The notes beneath the pieces were generated by a model that saw only the letters and a program-made list of their open reading frames with translations, was not told the DNA's origin and did no database searches. The translations under genes and the position numbers were made by a program. A stretch of 64,000 bases of DNA from an uncultured Desulfatiglans sp. GTDB lineage: Bacteria > Desulfobacterota > DSM-4660 > Desulfatiglandales > Desulfatiglandaceae. The stretch lies in NCBI GenBank assembly GCA_900498135.1, contig LR026961.1:898399-962398 (forward strand), in the 5' to 3' direction. Of this stretch, positions 36,618 through 46,308 are shown one piece after another. The stretch's first letter is position 1. Each line of letters opens with the position of its first letter.

Positions 36618-37727
36618 ATGATACCGCAATCACCCCTCATCCGTATACCGAAATGGGCCCTGGGGGCAGCCATGCTCCTGGGGCTTCCACCGGCAGGCGT
36701 CCTGCTGGCGGGGCGCCCGATCGGACCTTACTTCGCATTCCCGCCGCGCACGGATTTCGTCTCCCACGCGCCTTTCTCATGGCCGGTCTTCTGCGTGTAC
36801 GCCCTGGTCGGAACAGGCGCGCTTGCGTTCATCCTCTTTCTGTGGGCCCGGTCGAGAAACGCCCCGGCCCCCGCTCCTGCAACGAAGCGGCCCTTTCCGT
36901 GGTGGGGTTGGGCGGGGATCGGATGGGGGACCGCCGTCTGGCTGTTCGCCTGGACACGATTTTCCTGGTTCGCCCCCTTTCAGCCGCACACCTTTTTCCC
37001 CCTCTGGCTCGGCTACATTCTGACGATGAACGCCTTGATTCATAGACGGCTGGGACAATGCCCCCTCAGCAGCCGGCCCGGGCGGTTCGTCCTGCTTTTC
37101 CCCCTCAGCGCAATCTTCTGGTGGTTCTTCGAATACCTCAACCGCTTCGTGCAGAACTGGCATTATCTCGGCAGCGAATACGACGCCTGGCGCTATGCCC
37201 TTTACGCCACGATCTCCTTTTCGACCGTTCTGCCGGCCGTTCTCTCCACCCAACGCTGGCTGCTCACTCTTCCCTGGATCCGCCGGGCCTTCGAGGGCCT
37301 CCTGCCCATCCGGCCCCGTCACCCCGCACGCCTCGCCGCGTGGACGCTGCTTCTGTCGGCTGCCGTTCTGGCCGGCATCGGCGTCTGGCCCGACCTCCTC
37401 TTTGCCGGCCTCTGGGTGGCGCCGCTCCTGATCATGGTCGCCCTGCAGTCCCTGACCGGCGGCCGGCACCCTCTCGAAGGCATCCCGAAGGGCAACTGGC
37501 GAGGGGTTGTCAGCTGGTCTCTCGCGGCGCTCCTGTGCGGCTTTTTCTGGGAGATGTGGAACGCGGGCAGCCTCTCCCGCTGGGAGTATACCGTTCCCTT
37601 TGTCCAGGGTTCCAAGATCTTCGCGATGCCGGTCCTGGGATATGCCGGATATCTGCCCTTCGGGCTGACGTGTGCGGCCGTCGCCGAGATCTGGATGGCG
37701 CCGGACACATCTGCGCAAGGCAGGTAA
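36618..37727 (+). CDS. Multi-pass membrane protein of unknown function
   Basis: A 369-residue protein with about nine to ten hydrophobic segments, rich in Trp, Phe and Pro (for example WGWAGIGWGTAVWLFAW and IFWWFFEYLNRFVQNW). No transporter or enzyme motif was recognised. The ATG at 36618 is the first Met before the hydrophobic region; an upstream in-frame start at 36534 would add a Pro/Arg-rich tail unlikely to be real. It is divergent from the ADP-ribosylglycohydrolase gene and 71 bp upstream of the KhtT-like gene. Confidence 0.65.
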   Translation: MIPQSPLIRIPKWALGAAMLLGLPPAGVLLAGRPIGPYFAFPPRTDFVSHAPFSWPVFCVYALVGTGALAFILFLWARSRNAPAPAPATKRPFPWWGWAGIGWGTAVWLFAWTRFSWFAPFQPHTFFPLWLGYILTMNALIHRRLGQCPLSSRPGRFVLLFPLSAIFWWFFEYLNRFVQNWHYLGSEYDAWRYALYATISFSTVLPAVLSTQRWLLTLPWIRRAFEGLLPIRPRHPARLAAWTLLLSAAVLAGIGVWPDLLFAGLWVAPLLIMVALQSLTGGRHPLEGIPKGNWRGVVSWSLAALLCGFFWEMWNAGSLSRWEYTVPFVQGSKIFAMPVLGYAGYLPFGLTCAAVAEIWMAPDTSAQGR

Positions 37728-37798
37728 CACGTTTTCATGTTTTCGAGGGTGCCCGCTTATGGTATCTTCCCGTGGGAAAAATCAGGAAAGGAGCCGTT

Positions 37799-38281
37799 AT
37801 GAAAGTCAAAACCAGCGAACTGCCGGGCATCGGCAAGAGCTATGCCCTAGAGACAGCCGAGGGCGCGCGCCTGGTCGTCATCGTCCATCACCAGGGGAAC
37901 CGGGAGTTCTACTATTTCGAGGACCCGGACCAGGACGACCCCAGCCAAACGTTTCTGCTGACCGACGAGGAGGCCCGCCAGGTGGGGACCATTCTTCTGG
38001 GCGTGGACTATCAGCCGGTAACCGACGACCGGATGGAATTCCTCATGAAGAACCTGCGGGTGGACTGGCTGAAGGTGGCCCCGGAGAGCTGCCTGGCGGG
38101 CAAATCGATCCTGGAATCGCAGATCCGGAAACGCACCGGTGCAACCGTCATCGCCATCCAGCGCAGGGAGAAGATGATCGGAAGCCCCGACGTGAACGAG
38201 GTGATCCAACCCGGGGACATCCTGATGTCCATCGGAACACGCGACCAGACCAAGACCCTGGAATCCTTGTGCCAGTGCTGA
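37799..38281 (+). CDS. KhtT-like regulatory subunit of a cation-proton antiporter
   Basis: A 160-residue cytoplasmic protein. The N-terminal half (SELPGIGKSYALETAEGARL) matches KhtT-type domains and the C-terminal half is a TrkA_C/RCK_C ligand-binding domain (CLAGKSILESQIRKRTGATV; VIQPGDILMSIGTR). Such subunits gate the antiporter in response to pH or nucleotide ligands such as c-di-AMP. The start ATG has AAAGGAGCCGTT upstream. The antiporter gene follows 47 bp downstream, completing a two-gene unit. Confidence 0.88.
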   Translation: MKVKTSELPGIGKSYALETAEGARLVVIVHHQGNREFYYFEDPDQDDPSQTFLLTDEEARQVGTILLGVDYQPVTDDRMEFLMKNLRVDWLKVAPESCLAGKSILESQIRKRTGATVIAIQRREKMIGSPDVNEVIQPGDILMSIGTRDQTKTLESLCQC

Positions 38282-38328
38282 TTGGAGCCCTCGAACCCGA
38301 CACGCTCTCCGTCCCATAGGAAGAAACC

Positions 38329-39525
38329 ATGGCTCAGCTGCCCTTTCTGCTCCTCGCAGGGCTGATCCTCTGCAGCTTCTTCTTCGTCAGTTTCAGTTCG
38401 CAGAAACTGCGCCTGCCCTCCGTCTTGATCTACATCGTGCTCGGGATCGCGCTGACATCGTTTTTCCGGGAAAACGAGGCCATCCACCTTGCCGGCGAAG
38501 TCGGTATCGTCCTGCTGTTCTTCATCCTGGGGCTCGAGTTCCCTCTGACCCGTATGGTCGAGATCAGCCGGCGCATCTGGCCGGCCGGTCTCATGGATGT
38601 CCTGCTGAACACCGGCGGCGCCATGGCGCTGGCGCTCCTGTTCGGGCTGAATCCCCTGGCCGCCTTCGTGCTCGGATCCGTCGCCTACGCGACCAGTTCC
38701 TCCATCTCGGCCAAGCTCCTCGAGGAGCAGAAGCGCCTCGCCAACCCGGAGACGGAGTTCATCCTGGCCCTGCTGATCTTCGAAGACCTGATCTCCCCGG
38801 TTCTGGTCTCCTTCATCGCCGCCGCGAGAACGGGCGAAGAGATGACCATCGGATTTGTCGGGCTGCTCCTGCTCAAGATCATCCTGCTCATGACGGGGGC
38901 CATTCTGATCGGGTACTATGCCTTCAAGCGCATGGAAGGCTTCCTGGCCCGCTACATGCAGCAGGATTTCATGCCCCTGTTCGCAACCGGCATCGCCCTG
39001 GCCTACGCCGGGGTCGCCATGACCCTGGGGCTTTCCGAAATCCTGGGGGCCTTTCTGGCCGGAATGATGCTTTCCGAAACCGGTAAATCCAGCGAAATCG
39101 AACACCTGATCGCCCCCATCCGGGACATCACCCTGCCCTTCTTCTTTTTCTGGTTCGGCACCACGATCACCCTTGGCGAAGGCGTGCCCTTCGTCCCGTT
39201 GATGATCGTGATGGCGCTCTGGGCTGTCGCAGGCAAGATTCTGACCGCCTTCCTCGGGGGACGCCTCTTCGGATTGACCCGCAAGACGGCCGGGCGGGCG
39301 GCCTTTTCCATGGTGCACCGCGGAGAATTCTCGGCCGTCATCGCCAGCCTGGCCTTGCCCCAGCTGCGGATATTCAGCGGCATCTATATCTTCGTCACCG
39401 CGGTCATCGGGGTCGTCTTGTTCCAGAAGGCACCGGCCATCGCCAACTGGTACATCGCCCGTTGGCCCGACAAGAAAAAGGGCAGGCTCGAAGAACCGGC
39501 ATCGAACGCCACCCCGAGGCCGTGA
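38329..39525 (+). CDS. KhtU/Kef-type monovalent cation:proton antiporter
   Basis: A 398-residue inner-membrane CPA2-family antiporter with about 12-13 hydrophobic segments. Typical features include LPSVLIYIVLGIAL, ILGLEFPLTRM, a half-helix region VAYATSSSISAKLLEE and the acidic pair in LIFEDLISPVLV expected to carry ions. No C-terminal RCK domain is attached; that role belongs to the gene just upstream. It probably exports K+ or Na+ under alkaline or toxic-metabolite stress. Confidence 0.88.
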   Translation: MAQLPFLLLAGLILCSFFFVSFSSQKLRLPSVLIYIVLGIALTSFFRENEAIHLAGEVGIVLLFFILGLEFPLTRMVEISRRIWPAGLMDVLLNTGGAMALALLFGLNPLAAFVLGSVAYATSSSISAKLLEEQKRLANPETEFILALLIFEDLISPVLVSFIAAARTGEEMTIGFVGLLLLKIILLMTGAILIGYYAFKRMEGFLARYMQQDFMPLFATGIALAYAGVAMTLGLSEILGAFLAGMMLSETGKSSEIEHLIAPIRDITLPFFFFWFGTTITLGEGVPFVPLMIVMALWAVAGKILTAFLGGRLFGLTRKTAGRAAFSMVHRGEFSAVIASLALPQLRIFSGIYIFVTAVIGVVLFQKAPAIANWYIARWPDKKKGRLEEPASNATPRP

Positions 39526-39760
39526 GTGCACCGGCCGGCCTCCATGAACTACTACAGCCCGCAGGCAGCCTCGAAAGGCAGGCCGAAAACTGTTTGGAGG
39601 GACCGGGCGGGCCGAGAGGAACCTCCGGCCCGAAATGCACACGTAAAAGGGAAACCGTCCGAACCGGTTGATATCGGCTGCACGATACAGTAAAATCCGG
39701 TCCCGCTTGCAGGATGCAAATCTTGCGGAGCGCAATCCTATTTTTCGAATGGAACAACCC

Positions 39761-40939
39761 ATGATCGAGACTGACGCCCTCCTGGAAGCCCAGGCGATTA
39801 TGACGCGATTCGCTGCAGAGACGGGGATCCCTCCTGCCGCCACCCGGCCTCCGATCCGCTATCTCTGGACGGATGCCTTTGCCGTATGCAATTTCCTGGG
39901 CCTGTATCGAACCGCCGGAGATCCGTCGCACCGGCAGCTTGCCGTAAACCTCATCGACCAGGTTCACCACGTCCTGGGCCGCCACCGTGAGGATGACACC
40001 CGTGAGGGCTGGATCAGCGGGCTCAGCCACCGGAACGGTGAAGACCACCCAACGGCCGGAGGGCTCCGCATCGGCAAAAAACTGAATGAGAGAGGCCCCT
40101 CAGCACCCTTCGACGAGCCTCTGGAATGGAATCGCGACGGACAATACTTCCACTATCTGACCAAATGGATGCACGCGCTCGACCGCGCCGCCCGCCTGCT
40201 CGGGCAAAACCAGTACGGGAGATGGGCCTCGGAGCTGGCCAAAACCGCCTACACGCGCTTCGTCTACTCCGCTGCGAATGGCCTCGAACGGCGCATGGTC
40301 TGGAAGATGAGCATCGATCTCTCCTATCCTCTCGTCAAAGCCATGGGGCACCATGACCCGCTCGACGGCTTCATCACCTTCATGCAGATCGATTCCAATC
40401 CCTCCAGAAAAACGGAAAAGGGTGGATGGCCCGATCTCGAGACCGAGATCGCCGAACTGGCCGATATCTGCGCCGGAAAGAACTGGGCGACGGACGATCC
40501 ACTGGGGATCGGAGGGCTCTTGTGCGACGGCTTCCGCCTGGCCCAACTGACGGCCCGAGGGGACTTCCTCGGCAACGGTCTGCTCGAGGCCGTCCTGGAG
40601 GCGTCGCTCCAAGGCCTCAAGGTTTACACGAAGAGCAGCCCCACCAAGCGGCCGGCGGAACAGCGGCTGGCCTTCAGGGAACTGGGGCTGTCCACCGGCC
40701 TGCACGCCCTTGCAAAGACAGAGCGGCTTCTGGTCCACGAAAGCCAACTCCCCCTGAAGACCCGAAGACTCCAGGGGCTGGTCAACCGCCTGATGAAATA
40801 CGCACCGCTCGCCGGCGAAACCGAGGAATTCTGGCTCGATCCCGCCCATCAGGAAACCCCTGTGTGGATGGAACACCTTGACATCAACCGAGTGATGCTT
40901 GCCACGAGCCTTGCACCGGACGGGTATGTTGACATCTGA
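39761..40939 (+). CDS. Conserved hypothetical, helical-toroid-like protein
   Basis: A 392-residue soluble protein with no signal peptide. It shows repeated amphipathic helices and aromatic-rich motifs (RYLWTDAFAVCNFLGLY; NRDGQYFHYLTKWMHALDRAA; ADDPLGIGG-like loop TDDPLGIGGLLCDG) that suggest an (alpha/alpha) barrel as in six-hairpin glycosidase-like enzymes; this is impression only. The ATG at 39761 follows GGAACAACCC; starts at 39749 (ATG) and 39668 (TTG) are possible. It sits between the antiporter and the HerA-like ATPase genes with no clear functional link. Confidence 0.6.
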   Translation: MIETDALLEAQAIMTRFAAETGIPPAATRPPIRYLWTDAFAVCNFLGLYRTAGDPSHRQLAVNLIDQVHHVLGRHREDDTREGWISGLSHRNGEDHPTAGGLRIGKKLNERGPSAPFDEPLEWNRDGQYFHYLTKWMHALDRAARLLGQNQYGRWASELAKTAYTRFVYSAANGLERRMVWKMSIDLSYPLVKAMGHHDPLDGFITFMQIDSNPSRKTEKGGWPDLETEIAELADICAGKNWATDDPLGIGGLLCDGFRLAQLTARGDFLGNGLLEAVLEASLQGLKVYTKSSPTKRPAEQRLAFRELGLSTGLHALAKTERLLVHESQLPLKTRRLQGLVNRLMKYAPLAGETEEFWLDPAHQETPVWMEHLDINRVMLATSLAPDGYVDI

Positions 40940-41154
40940 TCGGTTTCCATTTCGGAAAGGGTCCTTTTGCGGGTGTACTGATCCCGGTAAGGCTGGAATC
41001 CTTCGGTGCAGGTTTCGGGCATTGCGGTCTCTTGCCGCCGGATCCACCGGTTGAACGAAGAGGCATGCATCGGGTCGGCGGCCTGTCGTGGAACGGCTGG
41101 GACGCCTTCGAGCTCTATCAGCAATCCTGTGTGGGGTCTGAAAGGAGGTCTTCC

Positions 41155-42636
41155 GTGGACCGGATCTTGATCGGCAAAGGAGAGCAGCCCGTTCACCTGC
41201 TCACGCGCTACGCCAACCGCCACGGCCTTGTGGCCGGGGCGACGGGCACCGGCAAGAGCGTCTCGCTCCTCGTGCTGGCCGAAGGTTTCTCTCGCCTCGG
41301 CGTGCCCGTGTTCATCGCCGACGTCAAAGGCGACATCGCGGGTCTCGCCATGCCCGGCGTCATGAACGAAAAGATTCGGGAGCGTGTCGCCCGGATCGGC
41401 ATCCCGGATTACACCCAGGGAGGCAATCCCGTCATCTTCTGGGATGTCTATGGCGACTCCGGCCATCCGGTCAGGGCGACCATCAGCGAGATGGGGCCGA
41501 CCCTCCTCGGCCGGATCCTCGAACTGACCGAGGTCCAGATGGGAGTCCTGGAAATCGTGTTCCGGCTGGCGGATGAGCAGGGCCTGCTGCTGCTCGATCT
41601 GGACGACCTGCGCGCCCTGCTCGGGCTCGTTGCAGCCAGCCGCAAGGACGTGTCGGCGGCCTACGGCCTGGTCAGCGCCCAATCCGTGGCCGCCATCCAG
41701 CGCGCCCTTATCTCCCTCGGAGACCGGGAAGCGGAGGCCCTTTTCGGCGAACCGGGGCTCGAACTCCCGGATCTGATGCGGACGGATCTGAGCGGCCGCG
41801 GGATCATCAACATCCTCGCCGCAGACCGGCTGATTCTGAAACCGCGCCTATACTCCAGTCTGCTCCTCTGGATCCTGTCGGAGCTCTTCGAAAACCTGCC
41901 CGAGGTGGGCGACCTCGACCGGCCGAAACTGGTCTGCTTCCTCGACGAAGCCCATCTCCTCTTCGATGACGCCCCGCCAGTCCTGCGCCGCCGCGTCGAA
42001 CAGGCCGTCCGGCTCATCCGATCCAAAGGCGTGGGGCTCTATTTCTGTTCGCAGTACCCGGACGACCTGCCCAATGACATCCTCGGCCAGCTTGGCAACC
42101 GCATCCAGCACGCCCTGCGGGCCTTTACGCCGCGCGATCAGAAGGCGGTCCGTTCGGCCGCCGAGACCTTCGCTGTCAACCCCAAGCTCGATGTCGCCCG
42201 TGTCATCTCCGAACTCGCCGTCGGAGAAGCCTTGGTTTCGACCCTCCAGGAAAAGGGCCTTCCCATGCCGGTGGAGCGCACCCTGATCTGCCCGCCGCGC
42301 TGCCGCATGGGGGTGATCACCCCCGAAGAACGCCTGATGATACGGACGCGAAGCCCGCTCGGCGGCAAGTACGACACCCGCCTCAACCGCGAGTCGGCCC
42401 ACGAGATCCTCGCCCGCCGGGCGGCGGCGGAACCTCCCGAGGCACGGTCACCCGGACGTCCGGAGCCCGCTGAGGACCGCAGCGGCCTCGGCGGGATTCT
42501 ATGGGGAACCAAGCGCCGTCAGGGGATGCTGGAAACCATGGCGAAACAGGCCGCTCGCACCATCGGGAGCCAGATCGGCCGCCAGATCCTGCGCGGTGTG
42601 CTGGGAGGCATTTTGGGCGGATCCAGCCGCCGTTAG
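41155..42636 (+). CDS. HerA/DUF853-like P-loop ATPase
   Basis: A 493-residue ATPase with Walker A GATGTGKSVS near residue 30, Walker B VCFLDEAHLLF, and the DUF853 pattern VFIADVKGDIAGLAMPG and YFCSQYPDDLPNDILGQLGNR. It belongs to the FtsK/HerA superfamily of DNA or protein translocases, but lacks an N-terminal HAS barrel. The GTG start follows a strong AAAGGAGGTCTTCC; earlier starts are not supported. The C-terminus is Gly/Arg-rich with a glycine-zipper-like tail (GRQILRGVLGGILGG). A dispersed repeat begins directly after the stop codon. Confidence 0.85.
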   Translation: MDRILIGKGEQPVHLLTRYANRHGLVAGATGTGKSVSLLVLAEGFSRLGVPVFIADVKGDIAGLAMPGVMNEKIRERVARIGIPDYTQGGNPVIFWDVYGDSGHPVRATISEMGPTLLGRILELTEVQMGVLEIVFRLADEQGLLLLDLDDLRALLGLVAASRKDVSAAYGLVSAQSVAAIQRALISLGDREAEALFGEPGLELPDLMRTDLSGRGIINILAADRLILKPRLYSSLLLWILSELFENLPEVGDLDRPKLVCFLDEAHLLFDDAPPVLRRRVEQAVRLIRSKGVGLYFCSQYPDDLPNDILGQLGNRIQHALRAFTPRDQKAVRSAAETFAVNPKLDVARVISELAVGEALVSTLQEKGLPMPVERTLICPPRCRMGVITPEERLMIRTRSPLGGKYDTRLNRESAHEILARRAAAEPPEARSPGRPEPAEDRSGLGGILWGTKRRQGMLETMAKQAARTIGSQIGRQILRGVLGGILGGSSRR

Positions 42637-42637
42637 G

Positions 42638-42750
42638 GTTTCCATCCGGAAATGGCCTCTATTGCCGACCTCGGAGTCAATCCGCGCGTTTGCTTGTGCG
42701 GCGGCCTGCAGCTGAGCTCCATGCAAACGCTTGATCTCCTCGATATCGGC
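42638..42750 (-). repeat. Dispersed palindromic repeat, copy 4 (degenerate)
   Basis: It begins with GTTTCCATCCGGAAATG one base after the HerA-like stop and continues through CGTTTGCTTGTGCGGC to a damaged core (GGCGGCCTGCAGCTGAGCTC, where intact copies read GGCGACCTGCAGGTCGCC), then ACGCTTGATCTCCTCGATATCGGC. It is inverted relative to copies 1-3 and fills the gap before the convergent GNAT gene. Confidence 0.75.
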
Positions 42751-42864
42751 GAACCGGATCCCGACGCGAAGCGGCGGGACCGAGCACGCGAAGCGCCCCG
42801 TGAGAAAATCCTCGTTTCCCGATGAAAACCCGGGTTGAACGGAGAAATCTTTTCCCGGACGGAT

Positions 42865-43317
42865 CTAGATATTCCGCTCCAGATTGATCGTCATGGATGG
42901 ATTGAACCTGTTGGCACTGAAAAACTGGATCAACTTGGGATCGTTCCAGGCAACCAGCGTGTTGATCTTCTTGACTCCCACTCGTTTCAGGTGATCGACG
43001 AATTCCGCAATCAATCGGGCACCGATCCCCTGATGCTGAAAATCGGGGTCGACACCGATGGTATCCAGCGTGGCCTCCTGCTGGAAGATGCCATACTGCC
43101 CCATGTAGAGTTCCCCCATGACGAAGCCGGCGACGCTTCCATCTTCTTTTTCGGCCACCAGCGACACCGGGACATAATCCTTCGTCTCGAAAAGCTTCTC
43201 GAATTTCGCTTTGTAGTATTCGTGGCGCGATTCCTTTACGACCTTTTCATCGATCTCGAGGACGGCCTCGAAGTCATCAGCTTTCATGAGCCTGATCTTT
43301 ATGGCATCGTCTTTCAT
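42865..43317 (-). CDS. GNAT-family N-acetyltransferase
   Basis: A 150-residue acetyl-CoA-dependent acyltransferase. It begins IKIRLMKADDFEAVLEID, has a central beta strand with FVMGELYMG, the acetyl-CoA loop QHQGIGARLI (Q-x-x-G-x-G) and a C-terminal NRFNPSMTINLERNI. This is close to RimI-like or small-molecule acetyltransferases; the substrate is unknown. The start ATG follows AAGGGAGCGGTT. Confidence 0.87.
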   Translation of the reverse strand: MKDDAIKIRLMKADDFEAVLEIDEKVVKESRHEYYKAKFEKLFETKDYVPVSLVAEKEDGSVAGFVMGELYMGQYGIFQQEATLDTIGVDPDFQHQGIGARLIAEFVDHLKRVGVKKINTLVAWNDPKLIQFFSANRFNPSMTINLERNI

Positions 43318-43906
43318 AACCGCTCCCTTCTACATTGAAGTGGACTGCAGTCGCTCCTCTTGTTTCCCAACGTAAATTCGTCAACCGAACGGATCACCCT
43401 TCAGGGCCTCGAGCACTTTCCAAATTCAGTTCCTGCTCCGAAAAGGGTTCAGTACAAAATGAACCTCCTCAGAGGGAAATCCGTTGCTGGTTCGTGTGTC
43501 GGGTGCTGCGATGCGTTTCCTCGTCGATCCACCCCATCCTGAAAGCGTGGCAAAATGGAATCGACGTTTCTGCGGGAAGGATTTTTCCTGCCGGGAAGGC
43601 AGGTTATTTCAAGACGTTCTGGGCTTTTTCATAGAAGTATACCACACTATCGACGGATGGCTCCATAGTCTTGAAACAGAAAAGAGAGGTCAACCCTTTT
43701 TCGTTTGAGATTCGAACATGTGTGAACTTCGTATCCCTCTCCGCCGATCGGTCGATTCGCTGGAAAGACCCTGCAAAAAGAATCCGTTATACAGCGCCTC
43801 CGCAGTCAACCCAACCGCATGCTCAAGAAGCACCCCTGTTGATCGCCCCGGATATCCTCTGGCCTGAGGCGACAATTTCTGGTAGAAGGAAGGCATTCCA
43901 CACCTT
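43318..43906. other. Intergenic region, no gene supported
   Basis: About 590 bp between the divergent GNAT and MFS genes. Base composition is lower in GC than the flanks. Short open frames on both strands lack ribosome sites and known motifs. It may hold promoters for both neighbours; none was clear enough to call. Confidence 0.5.
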
Positions 43907-45184
43907 TTGGAAGGGCATCAGGAACCTTCAACACAGGGAGGACCGGCGCTGAAACGGCAATCCTTTCACTGGGCCTGGGTGATTCTGGGGACCTGTTTCC
44001 TGGATCTCTTCGTCAATTACTCCGCCCGCCTCGGCTACGGCGTCGTCCTTCCCGAAATCATCAAGGACCTGGACCTCAGCCGCACCGCAAGCGGCTCCAT
44101 CTTCAATGCCTATCTCTTCGCCTACATAGCCCTCACGCCCCTCACGGGTTATCTCACCGACCGTCTGGGGGCGAGACGCATCATCACCGCCTGCGCCTTC
44201 ATCCTGGCGACCGGGCTTTTCTTTATGGGACGGTCGCATTCGCTCTGGACGGTCCTGTTATCCTATGCCGTCGTGGGACTCGGGGCTACAGGGATGTGGA
44301 CGCCGGTCATCACGGTGGTCCAGCGCTGGTTCGCCCCTCACCGGCGGGGACTCGCCCTGGGAATCCTTTCGACGGGATACGGTCTGGGATTTGCGACCAT
44401 GGGGGCGGCCTTTCCATGGATCGTCTCCCATTTCACCTGGCGCCATGCGTGGTATTTCTTGGCTGCCGGGGCCCTTGGCATGGTCTTCCTGAACGGCGGA
44501 CTCCTGCGGAGCAGCCCCGAGGCGGCCGGCGCCGTGCCTTGGGGCCTGAAGGACATCGGCATCCCTCTGACGACGGGGGGTTCGAAACGGAAGATCCCAC
44601 TCCGGAAGGTCTTCAGACACCGGAACTTCTGGCTCATCGGGTGGAGCTACTTTTGCGCCTCCTACGGCCTTTACGGGATCACCACCTTCATGGTCGACTA
44701 TGCGAAGGACCAGCTCGGGCTGCCCCTCGAAAAGGCGAGTCTGCTGGCGACGGTGCACGGGTCCTGCCAGGTGATCGGCGTTCTCACGATGCTGCCCCTT
44801 TCGGACTATCTGGGCCGAAGGCGTACGATCATCATCTCCAATAGCATGATCGCCGCCAGCCTGGCAGGGATTCTTTTAAGCGGCCCCTCGTGGCAATGGC
44901 TCTACCTCTTCGTAGGGGCCATGGCCGTCTTTTACGGTGTCACCTTTCCGATTTACGGGGCATCGGCCGGCGATTATTTCCCGAAGGAGTACATGGGAAG
45001 CGTCATCGGGATGTGGACCCCGTTCTACGGGCTGGGGGCCATCGTGGCCAACTGGGTGACCGGTTTTCTGCGCGATACCACCGGCCGATACAATGCGGCC
45101 TTCGTCATCTGCACCCTCGCGGCCATCCTGGCGGTGGCCCTTGTCTGGTTCGTGAGAAGGCCGGTCACGGGCGAAACCGATTGA
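43907..45184 (+). CDS. Major facilitator superfamily transporter
   Basis: A protein of up to 425 residues with 12 hydrophobic segments. The MFS loop motif GYLTDRLGARRI follows the second helix, and PLSDYLGRRRTII marks the equivalent place in the second half. It resembles oxalate/formate- or monocarboxylate-type carriers; the substrate is unknown. The start is uncertain: a TTG at 43907 without a good ribosome site, while AGGGAGGACC lies about 20 codons later before a CTG near the first helix. It ends 16 bp before the DUF1786 gene, so the two are probably co-transcribed. Confidence 0.82.
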   Translation: MEGHQEPSTQGGPALKRQSFHWAWVILGTCFLDLFVNYSARLGYGVVLPEIIKDLDLSRTASGSIFNAYLFAYIALTPLTGYLTDRLGARRIITACAFILATGLFFMGRSHSLWTVLLSYAVVGLGATGMWTPVITVVQRWFAPHRRGLALGILSTGYGLGFATMGAAFPWIVSHFTWRHAWYFLAAGALGMVFLNGGLLRSSPEAAGAVPWGLKDIGIPLTTGGSKRKIPLRKVFRHRNFWLIGWSYFCASYGLYGITTFMVDYAKDQLGLPLEKASLLATVHGSCQVIGVLTMLPLSDYLGRRRTIIISNSMIAASLAGILLSGPSWQWLYLFVGAMAVFYGVTFPIYGASAGDYFPKEYMGSVIGMWTPFYGLGAIVANWVTGFLRDTTGRYNAAFVICTLAAILAVALVWFVRRPVTGETD

Positions 45185-45200
45185 CAGAGAGGAGGAAGAC

Positions 45201-46289
45201 ATGCCGGATAGGGGACGTTATTTGTTGATCGATGTCGGCGCAGGCACCATGGATGTGCTCTATTGGGATGCCGCACTCGACATCCACTACAAGGCGGTGG
45301 TCAAATCACCCGTCCGGCGTCTGGCCGAGGAGGCATCGGCCATCGAGGGAGACATCCTCATCACCGGCTGCGAGATGGGCGGCGGAGCTCTCGGGAGCAT
45401 TTTACGCGGCAAGGCCGATTCGGCCCGGGTGGTCATGACCACCGAGGCGGCTGCAACCCTCCATCACGACATGGGAAAGGTCCGCTCCTGGGGGATCGAG
45501 GTCGTGGATACAGCCCAAGCCTTGGAACGGATGAAAAACCCCGGTCTCAAACGGCTCGAACTGGCGGACGTCGACCCGGAGCGCATCCGCAGGCTCGTCG
45601 AAAGCTTCGGGGTGCCCTTCGCCTTCGATTGTGTCGGCCTCTGCGCCCAGGACCATGGCGTGGCCCCTCCGGGCGTGTCGCACCTCGACTTCCGGCATCG
45701 CCTTTTCACGGAGATCCTCGACCGCAGTCCCTCCCCATCCGCGCTTCTCTACCGCGCGGAGGAAGTGCCGGCTGCCATGAACCGCTTGAAATCGCTTGCG
45801 GAATCCGCCCGGAAACTGCCGGTGGAAGAAGGGATCTACGTCATGGACAGCGGGATGGCGGCCATTCTGGGGGCCTCACGCGACCGTGCCGCCCGCGGGA
45901 AAGAAAAGATCCTGGTGCTGGACGTGGCCACCTCCCACACCGTGGGAGCCGCGCTCGAAAGGGACGAAATCGTCGGATTCTTCGAGTATCATACGCGGGA
46001 CATCACGGCCTCCAATCTCGACCGTCTGTTGAAAGACCTGCCCGAAGGAAGACTCAGCCACGAGGAAATCCTGCGCGAAGGCGGACACGGAGCGTATACC
46101 CGGCGGCGCTTCCCTTGGGAAGACACACTGCCGATCATCGCGACAGGACCCAAACGCGCCCTGTTGAAGGATTCCCGGCTACCCATCGTCTACGGCGCTC
46201 CTTTCGGGGACAACATGATGACCGGCTGCGGGGGGCTGCTCGAGGCCATCCGGGGCAGACAGGGGCTCGATCCGGCGGAGATTGTTTAA
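45201..46289 (+). CDS. DUF1786 (COG4012) actin-like ATPase-fold protein
   Basis: A 362-residue protein of the ASKHA type. An N-terminal phosphate-binding loop is LLIDVGAGTMDVLYWD, and a second nucleotide segment is ILVLDVATSHTVGAAL, matching the PHOSPHATE 1/2 motifs of sugar-kinase/Hsp70 folds. A Cys/Gly-rich C-terminal end (YGAPFGDNMMTGCGGLLEAI) is typical of DUF1786. The biochemical role is unknown; the family is found mainly in anaerobes. The start ATG follows AGAGGAGGAAGAC. Confidence 0.82.
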   Translation: MPDRGRYLLIDVGAGTMDVLYWDAALDIHYKAVVKSPVRRLAEEASAIEGDILITGCEMGGGALGSILRGKADSARVVMTTEAAATLHHDMGKVRSWGIEVVDTAQALERMKNPGLKRLELADVDPERIRRLVESFGVPFAFDCVGLCAQDHGVAPPGVSHLDFRHRLFTEILDRSPSPSALLYRAEEVPAAMNRLKSLAESARKLPVEEGIYVMDSGMAAILGASRDRAARGKEKILVLDVATSHTVGAALERDEIVGFFEYHTRDITASNLDRLLKDLPEGRLSHEEILREGGHGAYTRRRFPWEDTLPIIATGPKRALLKDSRLPIVYGAPFGDNMMTGCGGLLEAIRGRQGLDPAEIV

Positions 46290-46308
46290 TCTCGCCCTGC
46301 CTTTTTTT
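46274..46308 (+). terminator. Intrinsic terminator overlapping the DUF1786 stop codon
   Basis: GGCGGAGATT pairs with AATCTCGCC across GTTT (one bulged G). CTGCC and a run of seven T (46302-46308) follow. The stop codon lies inside the loop and stem. Confidence 0.6.
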
